In this document: positions 17,150-26,406 of the stretch, piece after piece
Layout: every line of letters begins with the position of its first letter
How positions within the stretch are numbered: the stretch's first letter is position 1
NCBI RefSeq assembly: GCF_003668875.1
Contig: NZ_RAWM01000002.1
Coordinates: forward strand, 62,001-126,000
DNA length: 64,000 nucleotides
From: Corallococcus interemptor
Lineage (GTDB): Bacteria; Myxococcota; Myxococcia; Myxococcales; Myxococcaceae
Direction of reading: 5' to 3'
Notes under the pieces: generated by a model
What the model saw: the letters and a program-made list of their open reading frames with translations, nothing else
What the model was told of the DNA's origin: nothing
Databases searched by the model: none
Program-made: the position numbers and the translations under genes

Positions 17150-17962
17150 ATGAGCCATACGCTCGTCTCGCTCGCCTGCCACGCCTACGGTCTGGCGGCG
17201 CTCGTCTACCTCGCCTTCCTGGTCCGCCAGTCCCAGGTGCTCGCCGTCACCGGCCGGGTGCTGGTGGGCACGGGCCTGCTGATGCATTGCGTTGCGCTCA
17301 TCGAACTCCTGAGCGCGCAGGGGGGCCGACTGGTGGGCCCCGCGCAGGGCATGTCCACCTTCGCCTTCCTGCTGCTGGGGCTGTTCCTGGCGTTGGACAT
17401 GCGCTACCGCAAGCCCGTCATCGGCGCGTTCCTCACGCCGCTGGCGGTGGCGGTGCTCCTCATCGGCATGCTGCTGCACGGCGGGTCCACGCCGCTGCCG
17501 GACGCGGTGCGCCAGCCCCTGCTGCCGGTGCACGTCACCATCGCGCTCCTGGGCATGACGGCCTTTGGCGTCGCGGCCGGGGTGGGCGTCATGTACCTGC
17601 TGATGGAGCGGGAGGTGAAGGCCAAGCACTTCGGGCTGCTCTTCTCCCGGCTGCCGTCCCTGGAGTTCCTGGACACGCTCAACCGGCGGCTCGTCATCTG
17701 GGGCTTCATCGCGCTGTCGCTCACGCTGGCGACCGGCGCCCTGTTCACCACCACGCTGCGGGGGCTCGCCTGGGCGCTCGAAGCCAAGCACGTGGCGACG
17801 TTCGTCGCCTGGGGCGTGTTCGCCGCGCTCGTCAACGCGCGCATCTTCGCGGGCTGGCGGGGCCGGCGGGTGGCGCTGCTCACCATGGCCGGCTTCTGCC
17901 TGGTGCTGGTCTCCTTCCTGTCGTCCTACGACCTGTCCGCCGCTGGCCCGGGGATGCCGTAG
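17150..17962 (+). CDS. HemX-like / CcsA-family cytochrome c assembly membrane protein
   Basis: 270 residues with about eight membrane segments. It belongs to the CcsA/HemX superfamily: multi-spanning proteins that handle heme for cytochrome c assembly or, when next to hemA, influence glutamyl-tRNA reductase levels. I do not see the tryptophan-rich WWD loop of true CcsA/CcmC heme handlers, so the HemX-type reading fits better. Conserved-looking histidines sit in LMHCVALIELL and LPVHVTIALLG. It starts just before hemA (2 bases between stop and the next ATG), consistent with a heme operon. Confidence 0.85.
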   Translation: MSHTLVSLACHAYGLAALVYLAFLVRQSQVLAVTGRVLVGTGLLMHCVALIELLSAQGGRLVGPAQGMSTFAFLLLGLFLALDMRYRKPVIGAFLTPLAVAVLLIGMLLHGGSTPLPDAVRQPLLPVHVTIALLGMTAFGVAAGVGVMYLLMEREVKAKHFGLLFSRLPSLEFLDTLNRRLVIWGFIALSLTLATGALFTTTLRGLAWALEAKHVATFVAWGVFAALVNARIFAGWRGRRVALLTMAGFCLVLVSFLSSYDLSAAGPGMP

Positions 17963-17964
17963 CC

Positions 17965-19305
17965 ATGGAATTCATCTGTATTGGCGTGTCACACCGCACC
18001 GCCCCGCTGGGCGTCCGTGAGCGGCTGGCATTGCCCGAGGCGCGGCAGACGGAAGTGTTGCAGCGGCTGGCGCAGGCGCCTGTTGAAGCGCTCTGGGTGT
18101 CCACGTGCAACCGCGTGGAGGTGTACCTGGCGGCCCCCAGCGCGGAGCTGGCGCGGGAGCGCGCCCGGGAGACGCTGCACACGCTGGGCGGCGCGGAGGC
18201 GCTGGAGCACCTGTATGAGCACCAGGGCGAGGCGGCGCTCGTGCACCTGTTCCGCGTGGCGTCCAGCCTGGACTCCATGGTGCTGGGCGAGGCGCAGATT
18301 CTTGGCCAGGTGAAGGACGCCTTCGAGCGCGGCCAGGGCGCGGGCGCGGTGCGCGGGGAGCTGACGCGCGCGTGCGCGGCGGCGTTCGGCTGCGCCAAGC
18401 GCGTGCGCACGGAGACGGCGGTGGGGCGCGCGGCGACGTCCATGGCGTCCGCGGCCGTGCAGCTGGCGAGCAAGGTGTTCGACGGGCTCAAGGACAAGAC
18501 CGTGCTGGTGGTGGGCGCGGGAGAGATGGGCGAGCTGGCGGCGCGGCACCTGAAGAACGCGGGCGCCGGGAAGCTCATCGTGACCAACCGCACGCTCGCG
18601 CGCGCGGAGGCGCTGGTGGCGGAGGTGGGCGGCGTCGCGAAGCCCTTCGAGGAGCTCTTCCCGCTGCTGGGGACCGCGGACGTGGTGGTGACGAGCACCG
18701 CGTCGCCGGTGCCCATCTTCACGCGTGAGAACGTCGGCGCGCTGGGCAAGGCGCGCAAGGGCCGGCCGCTGTTCATGGTGGACCTGGCGGTGCCGCGCGA
18801 CATCGATCCGGCGGTGGGCACGCTGGACTGGGTGCACGCGTACGACGTGGATGACATCCAGAAGTTCGTCGCGGACAACACCGCCGCGCGCGCGGAAGAG
18901 GCGCACAAGGCGGGCGGGCTGGTGGCGCAGGAGGTGGCGCGCTTCGCCCGGGAGCGCGCGCTGCGCGACGGCATGCCCGTGCTGGCGCGCCTGCGTCAGC
19001 GCGCGGAGGCCATTGCCCGCGCGGAGGTGGAGCGCACGCTCCTGGGCCTGGGCGACGGGCTCACCGACAAGCAGAAGAAGAGCATCGAAGCCATGGGACG
19101 CGCCATCGTGAACAAGCTTTTGCACGAGCCCACCGCGCGGCTGCGCGCCGTGGGTCCGCAGGGAGAGGGCAACCGGCTGGCGGGCGCCGCCGCGGAGCTG
19201 TTCGGCCTCACGGAGACGGAGGCCGCGGCCATCGCTCCCCAGGAGCCCGCCGCGGCCCCTGCTGAAGCGCGCAACACCGTGGTGGCCACCGGGAGCCGGC
19301 GATGA
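17965..19305 (+). CDS. hemA: Glutamyl-tRNA reductase
   Basis: 446 residues. It catalyses NADPH-dependent reduction of Glu-tRNA to glutamate-1-semialdehyde, the first step of C5 tetrapyrrole synthesis. The catalytic Cys48 lies in [22 protein letters not shown] and [14 protein letters not shown] are family signatures. The NADPH-binding Rossmann domain starts at [13 protein letters not shown]. The C-terminal dimerisation helix is present ([13 protein letters not shown]). The last ~40 residues are a Pro/Ala-rich extension. The hemC start overlaps its stop by 4 bases (ATGA). Confidence 0.97.
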   Translation: MEFICIGVSHRTAPLGVRERLALPEARQTEVLQRLAQAPVEALWVSTCNRVEVYLAAPSAELARERARETLHTLGGAEALEHLYEHQGEAALVHLFRVASSLDSMVLGEAQILGQVKDAFERGQGAGAVRGELTRACAAAFGCAKRVRTETAVGRAATSMASAAVQLASKVFDGLKDKTVLVVGAGEMGELAARHLKNAGAGKLIVTNRTLARAEALVAEVGGVAKPFEELFPLLGTADVVVTSTASPVPIFTRENVGALGKARKGRPLFMVDLAVPRDIDPAVGTLDWVHAYDVDDIQKFVADNTAARAEEAHKAGGLVAQEVARFARERALRDGMPVLARLRQRAEAIARAEVERTLLGLGDGLTDKQKKSIEAMGRAIVNKLLHEPTARLRAVGPQGEGNRLAGAAAELFGLTETEAAAIAPQEPAAAPAEARNTVVATGSRR

Positions 19306-20243
19306 AGACGGTCCGTATCGCGACGCGTGAGAGCCCGCTGGCGCTGTGGCAGGCCAATCACGTGGCCTCGCTGCTCACCCAGCGCAACCCCGGCCTGGAG
19401 GTCACGCTGGTGAAGATGACCACCGAGGGCGACCGCTTCCTGTCCGCGCCGCTGTCCCAGGTGGGCGGCAAGGGCTTGTTCGTGAAGGAGATTGAACAGG
19501 CGCTGATCGACGGCCGCGCGGACGTGGCGGTGCACAGCCTCAAGGACATGACGTCGGTGTTCCCGGAAGGGCTCATCCTGGCGGCGGTGCCGACGCGTGA
19601 AGACCCGCGCGACGCGTTCTGCAGCCCGGACGGGCACACGCTGGCCATGCTGCCCCCGGGCGCGAAGGTGGGCACGTCGTCGCTGCGGCGCAGCTGCATC
19701 CTGCGCGCGCGCCGGCCGGACCTGGAGATCGTCTCCGTGCGCGGCAACGTGCAGACGCGCCTGCAGAAGACGCGCGACCTGAAGCTCGCGGGCGCCATGC
19801 TCGCGGCGGCGGGGCTCAAGCGCCTGGGCCTGGATCACCACATCACCCAGGTGGTGCCGGTGGCGGAGAGCCTGCCGGCGGTGGGGCAGGGCGTGCTGGC
19901 CATCCAGTGCCGCGAGGCGGACGCGGACGTGCGCGCGCTGCTCGCGCCCCTGGAGGACCTGGCCACGCGCAACGCCGTGCGGGCCGAGCGCGCCTTCCTG
20001 GCGAAGCTGGAGGGCGGCTGCACGGTGCCGCTGGCCGGCCACGCCACGGTGGAGGACGGCCAGGTGTACCTGCGCGGCCTGGTGGGCCGGCCGGACGGTT
20101 CGCTGGTGGTGCGGGGCGAGGTGAAGGGACCCGTGCCGGAAGCGGAACGGCTGGGCGAAGCGCTCGCGGACGAGCTCCTGTCGCGCGGGGCGGGAGACAT
20201 CCTGCGCGATTTCGGCCGCCGCGAAGGCGCGCCGCGCGCCTAG
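19302..20243 (+). CDS. hemC: Porphobilinogen deaminase (hydroxymethylbilane synthase)
   Basis: 313 residues. It polymerises four porphobilinogens into hydroxymethylbilane in the cytoplasm, using a dipyrromethane cofactor attached to Cys240 in [33 protein letters not shown] and [13 protein letters not shown] are classic signatures for this enzyme; the Asp of the catalytic loop is in DVAVHSLKD. Translationally coupled to hemA through ATGA. Confidence 0.97.
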   Translation: MKTVRIATRESPLALWQANHVASLLTQRNPGLEVTLVKMTTEGDRFLSAPLSQVGGKGLFVKEIEQALIDGRADVAVHSLKDMTSVFPEGLILAAVPTREDPRDAFCSPDGHTLAMLPPGAKVGTSSLRRSCILRARRPDLEIVSVRGNVQTRLQKTRDLKLAGAMLAAAGLKRLGLDHHITQVVPVAESLPAVGQGVLAIQCREADADVRALLAPLEDLATRNAVRAERAFLAKLEGGCTVPLAGHATVEDGQVYLRGLVGRPDGSLVVRGEVKGPVPEAERLGEALADELLSRGAGDILRDFGRREGAPRA

Positions 20244-20244
20244 A

Positions 20245-21015
20245 GTGCCGGCCGTGGACCGGCGACTGGATGGCATCAAAGTCTTGGTGACGCGCCCCCG
20301 TGAGCGGGCCGAGGAGCTGTGCTTCCTGCTGGAGGACGAGGGCGCGGAGGTCCTCAGCCTCCCGCTCTTGGAGCTGCATCCGCCGGAGGACCCGCGCCCG
20401 CTCGCGTCCGCCGCCGAGCACGTGCAGCGCTACCACTGGGTGGTGTTCGCGAGCCCCTCCGCCGTGGAGTCCTTCGTGGAGGCCCTGCGGCTGGCGGGCA
20501 CGCTGGACAGGCTGTCCCGCGTGAAGCTGGCCGCGGTGGGGCCGCGCACCGCGAGGGCCGTGGAGGGCTACGGCCTGAAGGTGGAGGCCGAACCCAACGA
20601 GGGCACCGGCGCGGCGCTCTTCACCGCGCTGCGCGACGTGCTGGGGCCGGACGACGACGTGCTCCTGCCCGCGGCGGAGGAGGGCCGGCGCGAGCTGGAG
20701 GACGGCCTGCGAGACCTGGGCGTGCGGGTCACGCGCGTGACGGCCTACCGCAGCGCGCCGGCCACCGTCGAACCGGAGGCGCTGGCGCAGCTGAAGGAGG
20801 CCCCGCCCCAGGTGGTCCTCTTCGCCTCGCCGCGCACCGCCGAGGCCTTCGTGGAGGGCGTGGGCCGCGAGCTCCTGGCGTCCGCGAAGGTGGTTGCCAT
20901 TGGCCCCACCACCGCGACGGCGCTGACGCAGCTGGGCATCCCCGTGGCCGCCGTCGCCGAGCGCCCCACGCCCGAAGCGCTGGTGGATGCCACCGTTCGC
21001 GCCGTTCACGGGTAG
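20245..21015 (+). CDS. hemD: Uroporphyrinogen-III synthase
   Basis: 256 residues. The protein has the two-domain alternating alpha/beta layout of HemD; KVLVTRPRERAEEL at the start, VFASPSAVESF in the first half and VVLFASPRTAEAFVE with AIGPTTATAL in the second are typical. It closes hydroxymethylbilane with ring-D inversion to uroporphyrinogen III. The GTG at 20245 is one base after the hemC stop. A second GTG at 20254 lies 7 bases after a TAGAGT box that contains the hemC stop codon, so a separate leaderless start there is possible. Confidence 0.93.
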   Translation: MPAVDRRLDGIKVLVTRPRERAEELCFLLEDEGAEVLSLPLLELHPPEDPRPLASAAEHVQRYHWVVFASPSAVESFVEALRLAGTLDRLSRVKLAAVGPRTARAVEGYGLKVEAEPNEGTGAALFTALRDVLGPDDDVLLPAAEEGRRELEDGLRDLGVRVTRVTAYRSAPATVEPEALAQLKEAPPQVVLFASPRTAEAFVEGVGRELLASAKVVAIGPTTATALTQLGIPVAAVAERPTPEALVDATVRAVHG

Positions 21016-21087
21016 ACTGTCCGCCCGGTGACGTCCCGGGCGCCAGGCAGGCGCCCCGTGGGGACGTGACGCGAAGAGGTGCGGGTG

Positions 21088-22851
21088 ATGATTCGTGGGT
21101 CGCAGCGGAGTGTCTTCCTCCTTGGACTGCTGGCGTTGGCCGCGACAGCGCATGCCCAGACGCAGGAGGACTACCAGTTCCTGGATCACTGGGTCCTCAA
21201 CAACAGCCAGGACCCGTTCCCGTACTACCTGGACGCGCGCAACGGCACTCCCGCGGGCAACGACCTGGGCCTGGTGGAGGACGCGGTCAAGAAGGCCTTC
21301 CAGGCCTGGCAGGACGTGGACTGCGCGTGGCCTGCCTTCACGTACAAGGGCAAGTCCTCCATCGTCCCCATCACGGACGTGAACGACCGGCTGGACGGCT
21401 TCAGCGTGGCCGCCATCTGGGTCACCGACCCGAACAGCACTGAATTCAAGGACGTGCTCAACGCCGGTGACAGCGTGGCGGCCGCGGTGCCGCTGCGCCA
21501 CAGCGGCTACGTCTACCAGTGCGACATCTTCCTCAACGCCGTCACCTACCAGTTCACCACGCTCAACCCCACGCCCGCGGGCTTCATCGACATCCAGACG
21601 GCGGTGATGCGCGAGGTGGGCCACTGCCTGGGCCTGGGCAGCACGTACTTCTACACGGACGCGGTGATGTACTTCTCGTTGGATCGGGGCATCCAGCGCC
21701 GCACGCTGACGTCCTACGACAAGGGCGCGCTCTGCAAGCACTACCCCCAGAAGGGCGCGGTGGGCTCGCCGTGTGACACCACCGCGTGCGGCTCCGGGCT
21801 CACCTGCGTCACCACCCGGTCCACCACCACGGGCGCGAACCTCAAGATCTGCTCCAAGGCCTGCCCCACCGGCACCCCGGGCTTCTGCCCCGCGCCCTAC
21901 CAGTGCGTCGCGTCCACGCTCGTCCCCGGCGCGCAGTCCGCGTGTCTGCCGCAGCCCTTCGGCACGGGCACCAAGGTGGGCAACCCCTGCGCCAACGCGT
22001 CCACCTGCGGCGCGCCGGATTCGCGCTGCCTCACGGACGCGGACCGCACCACCGCCTTCCCGGCGTGGAAGGACGGCTACTGCACGGAGTCCTGCGTCGC
22101 CGACGCGGACTGCCCCACCGGCTCCACGTGCGCGACGGTGGGCTCCGTGGGCAAGCGCTGTCTGAAGGACTGCCGCCCGGGCAAGGGCGACTGCCGCCAG
22201 GGCTATACCTGCACCACGCTGCCCGACAACGGCGGTGACGTCTGCGTCGCGGACTGCGCCACCAGCAACGACTGCGGTGGCAGCTACGCCTGCCGCTCGT
22301 GCGACCACGCCTGCGTGGCCCAGAAGTCCGGCACGCGCGGCGTGGGCGACCCGTGCTTCCAGGACGCCGAGTGCGGCACCAACCTCCAGTGCCTGAAGCT
22401 CAACGGCAACCCGCAGGGCGTGTGCGCGGAGCCGTGCTCGGTGGCCGCCTGCACGTGCAGCCCCGGCAACACCTGCCGTCCGGCGGGCACCGGCGATGAC
22501 CGCTTCTGCTTCAAGGACTGCGGTGAGGGCACCTGCGCCTCGCCGCTCCAGTGCGTGCCGTTCGCGGAAGGGACCGCCTGCATCGCCCCCTGCCGCACCA
22601 ACCAGGACTGCCCCAACGGCCTGTTCTGCGGCAACGGCGGCAAGTGCGAGGACCCCTACGCCCAGACGGACGGCGGCACCTGCGCCCTGTGCAGCGACGG
22701 CGGCACGCCTCCGCCCCCGCCGGTGGACGGCGGCACGGGTGGCACGAACGACCCTGGCGGTTGCGGCTGCCAGAGCGCCCCGTCGTCCGCGGCATTCCTC
22801 GTGGGCCTTGGCGTGTTGTTCCTGGCCACCCGCAGAAGGAGGAACGGTTGA
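21088..22851 (+). CDS. Cysteine-rich surface protein with degenerate matrixin domain and MYXO-CTERM tail
   Basis: 587 residues. Signal peptide (1-~24), then a matrixin-like domain to ~residue 230 whose zinc site is broken: where related proteins have HExxHxxGxxH, this one has REVGHCLGLGS (Arg175, Glu176, His179, Ser185). A Met-turn-like VMYFSLD follows. Residues ~235-535 hold many Cys-rich repeats of ~35-45 residues resembling extracellular disulfide modules. The C-terminus is GGCGC, a hydrophobic helix and RRRRNG: the MYXO-CTERM sorting signal, implying cell-surface delivery via myxosortase. It is therefore probably a non-catalytic binding protein. ATG at 21088 has a Shine-Dalgarno (GAGGTG); GTG at 21079 is the alternative. 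Confidence 0.88.
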   Translation: MIRGSQRSVFLLGLLALAATAHAQTQEDYQFLDHWVLNNSQDPFPYYLDARNGTPAGNDLGLVEDAVKKAFQAWQDVDCAWPAFTYKGKSSIVPITDVNDRLDGFSVAAIWVTDPNSTEFKDVLNAGDSVAAAVPLRHSGYVYQCDIFLNAVTYQFTTLNPTPAGFIDIQTAVMREVGHCLGLGSTYFYTDAVMYFSLDRGIQRRTLTSYDKGALCKHYPQKGAVGSPCDTTACGSGLTCVTTRSTTTGANLKICSKACPTGTPGFCPAPYQCVASTLVPGAQSACLPQPFGTGTKVGNPCANASTCGAPDSRCLTDADRTTAFPAWKDGYCTESCVADADCPTGSTCATVGSVGKRCLKDCRPGKGDCRQGYTCTTLPDNGGDVCVADCATSNDCGGSYACRSCDHACVAQKSGTRGVGDPCFQDAECGTNLQCLKLNGNPQGVCAEPCSVAACTCSPGNTCRPAGTGDDRFCFKDCGEGTCASPLQCVPFAEGTACIAPCRTNQDCPNGLFCGNGGKCEDPYAQTDGGTCALCSDGGTPPPPPVDGGTGGTNDPGGCGCQSAPSSAAFLVGLGVLFLATRRRRNG

Positions 22852-24686
22852 CCCAGGCGGCTCCCCCCGGCAGCAGCGGTCCCTCGCGAAGCGCCACGGA
22901 CTTCACCCTGGGCTTCCTGTTGGAGGCCCTGGTCGCCCAGCGCCTGCTGACCCCTCAGCAGGCGCAGGAGGTCCTGGCGCGTGAGCCCGCCGCGCGCGCC
23001 CGCGTCCTCAAGGCGCAGGGTGGGACGGGCAAGGACGCCGCCCGCTATGACGTGTCACCCGTGGAGCTGGTGGCGGCCTTCCAGATTCCCGCGCCGGGTG
23101 GGCGCGGCGTGCTGGACGAGGACCGCGTCACGGAGGCCGCCGCGCGCGCCGCGGGGCTGGCCTACCGGAAGCTGGATCCGCTGAAGATGGACATGGCGCT
23201 GGCCACCCGCACGGTGTCCCGGCCCTACGCGCAGAAGCACGTGCTGCTGCCCCTGGAGCGCACCGAACAGGGGCGGCTGCGCGTGGCCGTGGCCAACCCC
23301 TTCGACCGCGAACTCTTCGAGTCCTTCCACCGCCTCACCGGCGAGCCGGTGGAGCCCGTGCTGTCCGCGAAGACGGACATCCTTCGCTCCATCGCGGACA
23401 TCTACGGCTTCAAGAGGACGCTGGCCAAGGCCGCGGACGACTTCGGAGACGCGAGCGGGCAGATCGCCAACTTCGAACAGCTGGTGTCGCTGAGCGGCAC
23501 GCAGGAGCTGGAGGCGTCCGACCAGCCCGTGGTGCAGGCGGTGGACTACCTCCTGCGCTACGCCTTCGACAACCGCGCGTCGGACATCCACATCGAGCCC
23601 AAGCGCGCCACCGCCGTGGTGCGCCTGCGCATCGACGGCGTGCTGCACCCCGTGTACTCGCTGCCCTCGCAGGTGCACCCGCCCATCGTGTCGCGCGTGA
23701 AGATGCTGGCGCGCATCGACATCTCGGAGAAGCGCCGCCCCCAGGACGGCCGCATCAAGACGGAGCGCAACGGCCGCGAGGTGGAGCTTCGCGTCTCCAC
23801 GCTGCCCACCGCCTTCGGCGAGAAGGTGGTCATCCGCATCTTCGACCCGGAGACGCTGGTGCAGGACATCGCCCAGCTGGGCTTCGAACCGGATGAGAAG
23901 GTCCACTTCGAGTCGTGGATCGATCAACCCCACGGCCTCATCCTGGTGACGGGCCCCACGGGCAGCGGCAAGACGACGACGCTCTACTCCGCGCTCAAGG
24001 CGGTGGCGGGCCCGGACGTCAACGTCACCACGATTGAAGACCCCATCGAAATGGTGTGGGACACCTTCAACCAGGTGCAGGTGCAGCCCAAGGTGGGCCT
24101 GGATTTCGCGGGGGCGCTGCGCCACATCCTGCGCCAGGACCCGGACGTCATCATGGTGGGCGAGATCCGCGACGCGGAGACCGCGGAGAACGCGCTCCAG
24201 GCCGCGCTCACCGGCCACCTGGTGCTCTCCACGCTGCACACCAACGACGCGCTGGGCGCGGTGGCGCGCATGAAGGACCTGGGCGTGCCGGCCTTCCTCC
24301 TGGCGCAGAGCCTCCTGGGCGTCATGGCCCAGCGCCTCCTGCGCCGCGTCTGCCCGAACTGCTCCGAGGAGGCCGTCCTCACCCCGGACGAGCTGCTGGC
24401 CCTCCAGGCCCCGCTGCCGCTGTTGCCCGGCGGCGTGAAGCTGTCCAAGGGCGCCGGGTGCGCGCGCTGCCGGGGCACCGGCTTCTCCGGCCGCACCGGC
24501 GTCTTCGAAATCGTCTCCACCACCCGCGAGGTGCGTGAGCTCATCGCCCGCGAGGCCCCCTACGAGCAGCTGGTGCAGGCCGCGCGCAGAAGCGGCATGC
24601 GCACACTGCGCGAGGCCGCCGTGCGCAAGCTGGCGCAGGGCCTCACCGCCTTCGACGAGGTGGTGCGGATGACGTCCGCCTTCTGA
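22848..24686 (+). CDS. GspE/PilB-type secretion or pilus assembly ATPase
   Basis: 612 residues, TTG start with a strong AGGAGG upstream and overlapping the previous stop (TTGA). An N-terminal MshEN-like domain (to ~residue 190) is followed by the hexameric ATPase core. Walker A is GPTGSGKTTTLYS, the Asp box is VTTIEDPIE, Walker B is RQDPDVIMVGEIRD and the His box is LSTLHTNDA. The metal-binding tetracysteine is CPNC plus CARC. Such ATPases power type II secretion or type IV pilus polymerisation. No other secretion genes flank it. Coupling to a MYXO-CTERM protein is unusual. I cannot separate GspE from PilB with confidence. Confidence 0.92.
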   Translation: MTQAAPPGSSGPSRSATDFTLGFLLEALVAQRLLTPQQAQEVLAREPAARARVLKAQGGTGKDAARYDVSPVELVAAFQIPAPGGRGVLDEDRVTEAAARAAGLAYRKLDPLKMDMALATRTVSRPYAQKHVLLPLERTEQGRLRVAVANPFDRELFESFHRLTGEPVEPVLSAKTDILRSIADIYGFKRTLAKAADDFGDASGQIANFEQLVSLSGTQELEASDQPVVQAVDYLLRYAFDNRASDIHIEPKRATAVVRLRIDGVLHPVYSLPSQVHPPIVSRVKMLARIDISEKRRPQDGRIKTERNGREVELRVSTLPTAFGEKVVIRIFDPETLVQDIAQLGFEPDEKVHFESWIDQPHGLILVTGPTGSGKTTTLYSALKAVAGPDVNVTTIEDPIEMVWDTFNQVQVQPKVGLDFAGALRHILRQDPDVIMVGEIRDAETAENALQAALTGHLVLSTLHTNDALGAVARMKDLGVPAFLLAQSLLGVMAQRLLRRVCPNCSEEAVLTPDELLALQAPLPLLPGGVKLSKGAGCARCRGTGFSGRTGVFEIVSTTREVRELIAREAPYEQLVQAARRSGMRTLREAAVRKLAQGLTAFDEVVRMTSAF

Positions 24687-24709
24687 TTCGCGGACCGCCC
24701 TGAAAATAC

Positions 24710-24742
24710 GAAGGGCCCGCCGTGAAGCACGGCGGGCCCTTC
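24710..24742 (-). terminator. Strong hairpin terminator between convergent genes
   Basis: Perfect 15-bp stem: GAAGGGCCCGCCGTG (24710-24724), loop AAG, and its complement 24728-24742. On the minus strand it is followed by GTATTTTC and preceded by TTTTTT, so it suits the minus-strand operon; read on plus it is followed by AAAAAAC, so bidirectional action is possible but weaker. Confidence 0.85.
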
Positions 24743-24769
24743 AAAAAACAGTCAGCAGGGCAGGGCGGT

Positions 24770-26302
24770 CTAGAAGCGCGCCTGCAGCAGCGTGTTGAAG
24801 CCCAGCGCGTGCGGCTTCTCGAAGTTCGGCTGCGCGATGCCCGTCACGTCGTCCTCGAACGTGGTCCGGTTGGTGTCGTACGTGTAGTAGACCTCGCCCA
24901 CCGCCGCGACCGTCTCCGACAGGTCCCAGCGGAAGGTGGCCTTGGCGGACCAGATGAGCTCCGCCTCGCAGGCGCTGGAGCCGCCGCAGGTGCTGGGCAG
25001 GATGCTCAGCTGGTTCGCGTCACGCACCACCACCGTGCGCGTGCCGGTGAGGGCCGGGGGCGGGTTGCTGCCGCCCACGAGCGGCACCGGGCTGCGGAAG
25101 GACGCCGGCTGCTGCGCGCCGATGATGAAGCCCGGCGTCAGGTGCAGGCCCGCGATGTTGTAGTCCACGCCCACCGCGCCGAAGACTTCAGGCTTCAGCA
25201 CCGTGCCGGTGGGGAAGTCCTGGAACGGGGGGAAGCCCGGCACGTCGAACTGGATGAAGGACAGGCTGCGCACCAGCGCCAGCGCGTTGAAGCGGAAGCG
25301 GTTGAGCTTCGCGCGGCCCTGGAAGGCGAGCGCCACGGCGCCCTGGGGCTTGGTGGCGCCGAACTTGTCCGGGTCCTGCAGCGTCTGCGTGAGGTAGCTG
25401 CCCTCCAGCGACAGCGAGTAGGACAGGCCGCCCGGGTACTGCTCCGGCGCGAAGAAGCGCTGGTAGATTTCCGGGTCGTTCTTGTAGAGCCGGAAGTCCA
25501 CGCTCGTGCCCACCGGCACGCCCACGTGGTAGACGACCTGGCCGGACACACCGGCCGCGTTGACGCCCGCTTCAATCGACTGGTTCGCCAGGCCCGGGAC
25601 GATGCCCTTCTGGAAGTAGCCGCCGCCGGCCTCCACGCGCAGCGTCTCCAGGATGTCCCAGCCCGCGCCGGCCATCACGCCGTAGAGCGTCTCCTGCTCC
25701 AGGATGAGGTCGTTGAGCACCAGGGCCGTCTTGCCGCCCAGGTACGCGTACCAGCGGTCCCGCGTCAGCTGCAGCTTGGCGCCCGGCACACCCGCCGCGG
25801 TGGCGCGGTTGGTGAAGATGGGGCTGCCGCCCCAGGAGATGCGGTACGCGTACCCCAGACGGAAGCGGTCCGCGGACACCGGGAAGCCGGTGAGCGAGAC
25901 GCCTTCCTTCTCACCCCAGCCCGGCGGCTGGTAGTTCAGGCGCACGTAGCTGGAGTTGTCGAGGATGTCGACACCGCCGGACGGGCGCTCGAGCACCAGC
26001 AGCGTGAGCGCCGCCTCCGTCGTGAGTCCCTCGAAGAACGCCGGCATGCGCTTGTAGAGCACGACGTTCGACAGCGACTCGAAGCCGGAGAACTTGGTGT
26101 TGAAGTTGTCGTAGAACTGCGTGTTCTGGTTACCCGCGCCAAAGCGCGCGTTCGGGCTGTTGGGAGTCGTCTCTCCCGCGCCCGCCAGCACGTTGTCGTC
26201 CGCGAAGACGAACGACAAACGGGTGTCCACGAAGTCCCCGGCCCAAGCGGGCGCGGAAAGGGCTGTCAGGCCCGTCAGGGCCAGCGTCTGCAACGTTTTC
26301 AA
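24770..26302 (-). CDS. Predicted outer-membrane beta-barrel protein
   Basis: 510 residues, TTG start with a good Shine-Dalgarno (GGAGGG). Signal peptide ending near SAPAWA. The mature protein alternates polar and aromatic/hydrophobic residues over short strands throughout and ends with Phe (LLQARF), as outer-membrane barrels recognised by the BAM complex do. A loop contains a Cys pair (STCGGSSACE). No named porin family is recognisable to me. It is the last gene of a minus-strand operon with two lipoproteins, and may form a surface complex with them (inference). Confidence 0.75.
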   Translation of the reverse strand: MKTLQTLALTGLTALSAPAWAGDFVDTRLSFVFADDNVLAGAGETTPNSPNARFGAGNQNTQFYDNFNTKFSGFESLSNVVLYKRMPAFFEGLTTEAALTLLVLERPSGGVDILDNSSYVRLNYQPPGWGEKEGVSLTGFPVSADRFRLGYAYRISWGGSPIFTNRATAAGVPGAKLQLTRDRWYAYLGGKTALVLNDLILEQETLYGVMAGAGWDILETLRVEAGGGYFQKGIVPGLANQSIEAGVNAAGVSGQVVYHVGVPVGTSVDFRLYKNDPEIYQRFFAPEQYPGGLSYSLSLEGSYLTQTLQDPDKFGATKPQGAVALAFQGRAKLNRFRFNALALVRSLSFIQFDVPGFPPFQDFPTGTVLKPEVFGAVGVDYNIAGLHLTPGFIIGAQQPASFRSPVPLVGGSNPPPALTGTRTVVVRDANQLSILPSTCGGSSACEAELIWSAKATFRWDLSETVAAVGEVYYTYDTNRTTFEDDVTGIAQPNFEKPHALGFNTLLQARF

Positions 26303-26343
26303 ATTCCCTCCAGGAAGCGGTCCGGGGGAGACCGCTCCTCCCA

Positions 26344-26368
26344 GCGCCCCGGCATACCGCCGGGGCGC
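26344..26368 (-). other. Perfect hairpin in the intergenic gap of the surface operon
   Basis: GCGCCCCGGC (26344-26353), a 5-base loop and GCCGGGGCGC (26359-26368). No U-tract follows on the minus strand, so it is more likely a processing or attenuation element than a full terminator. It lies between the second lipoprotein gene and the beta-barrel gene. Confidence 0.55.
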
Positions 26369-26406
26369 GCAATGCGACTGCTCAAATCAAAAGCAAAGGT
26401 GGATGA

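Noticed and set aside
16562-17791. Long N-terminal extension of thioredoxin to 17791
   Set aside because: It covers the opposite-strand genes; the ATG at 16561 gives a full-length thioredoxin of 108 residues.
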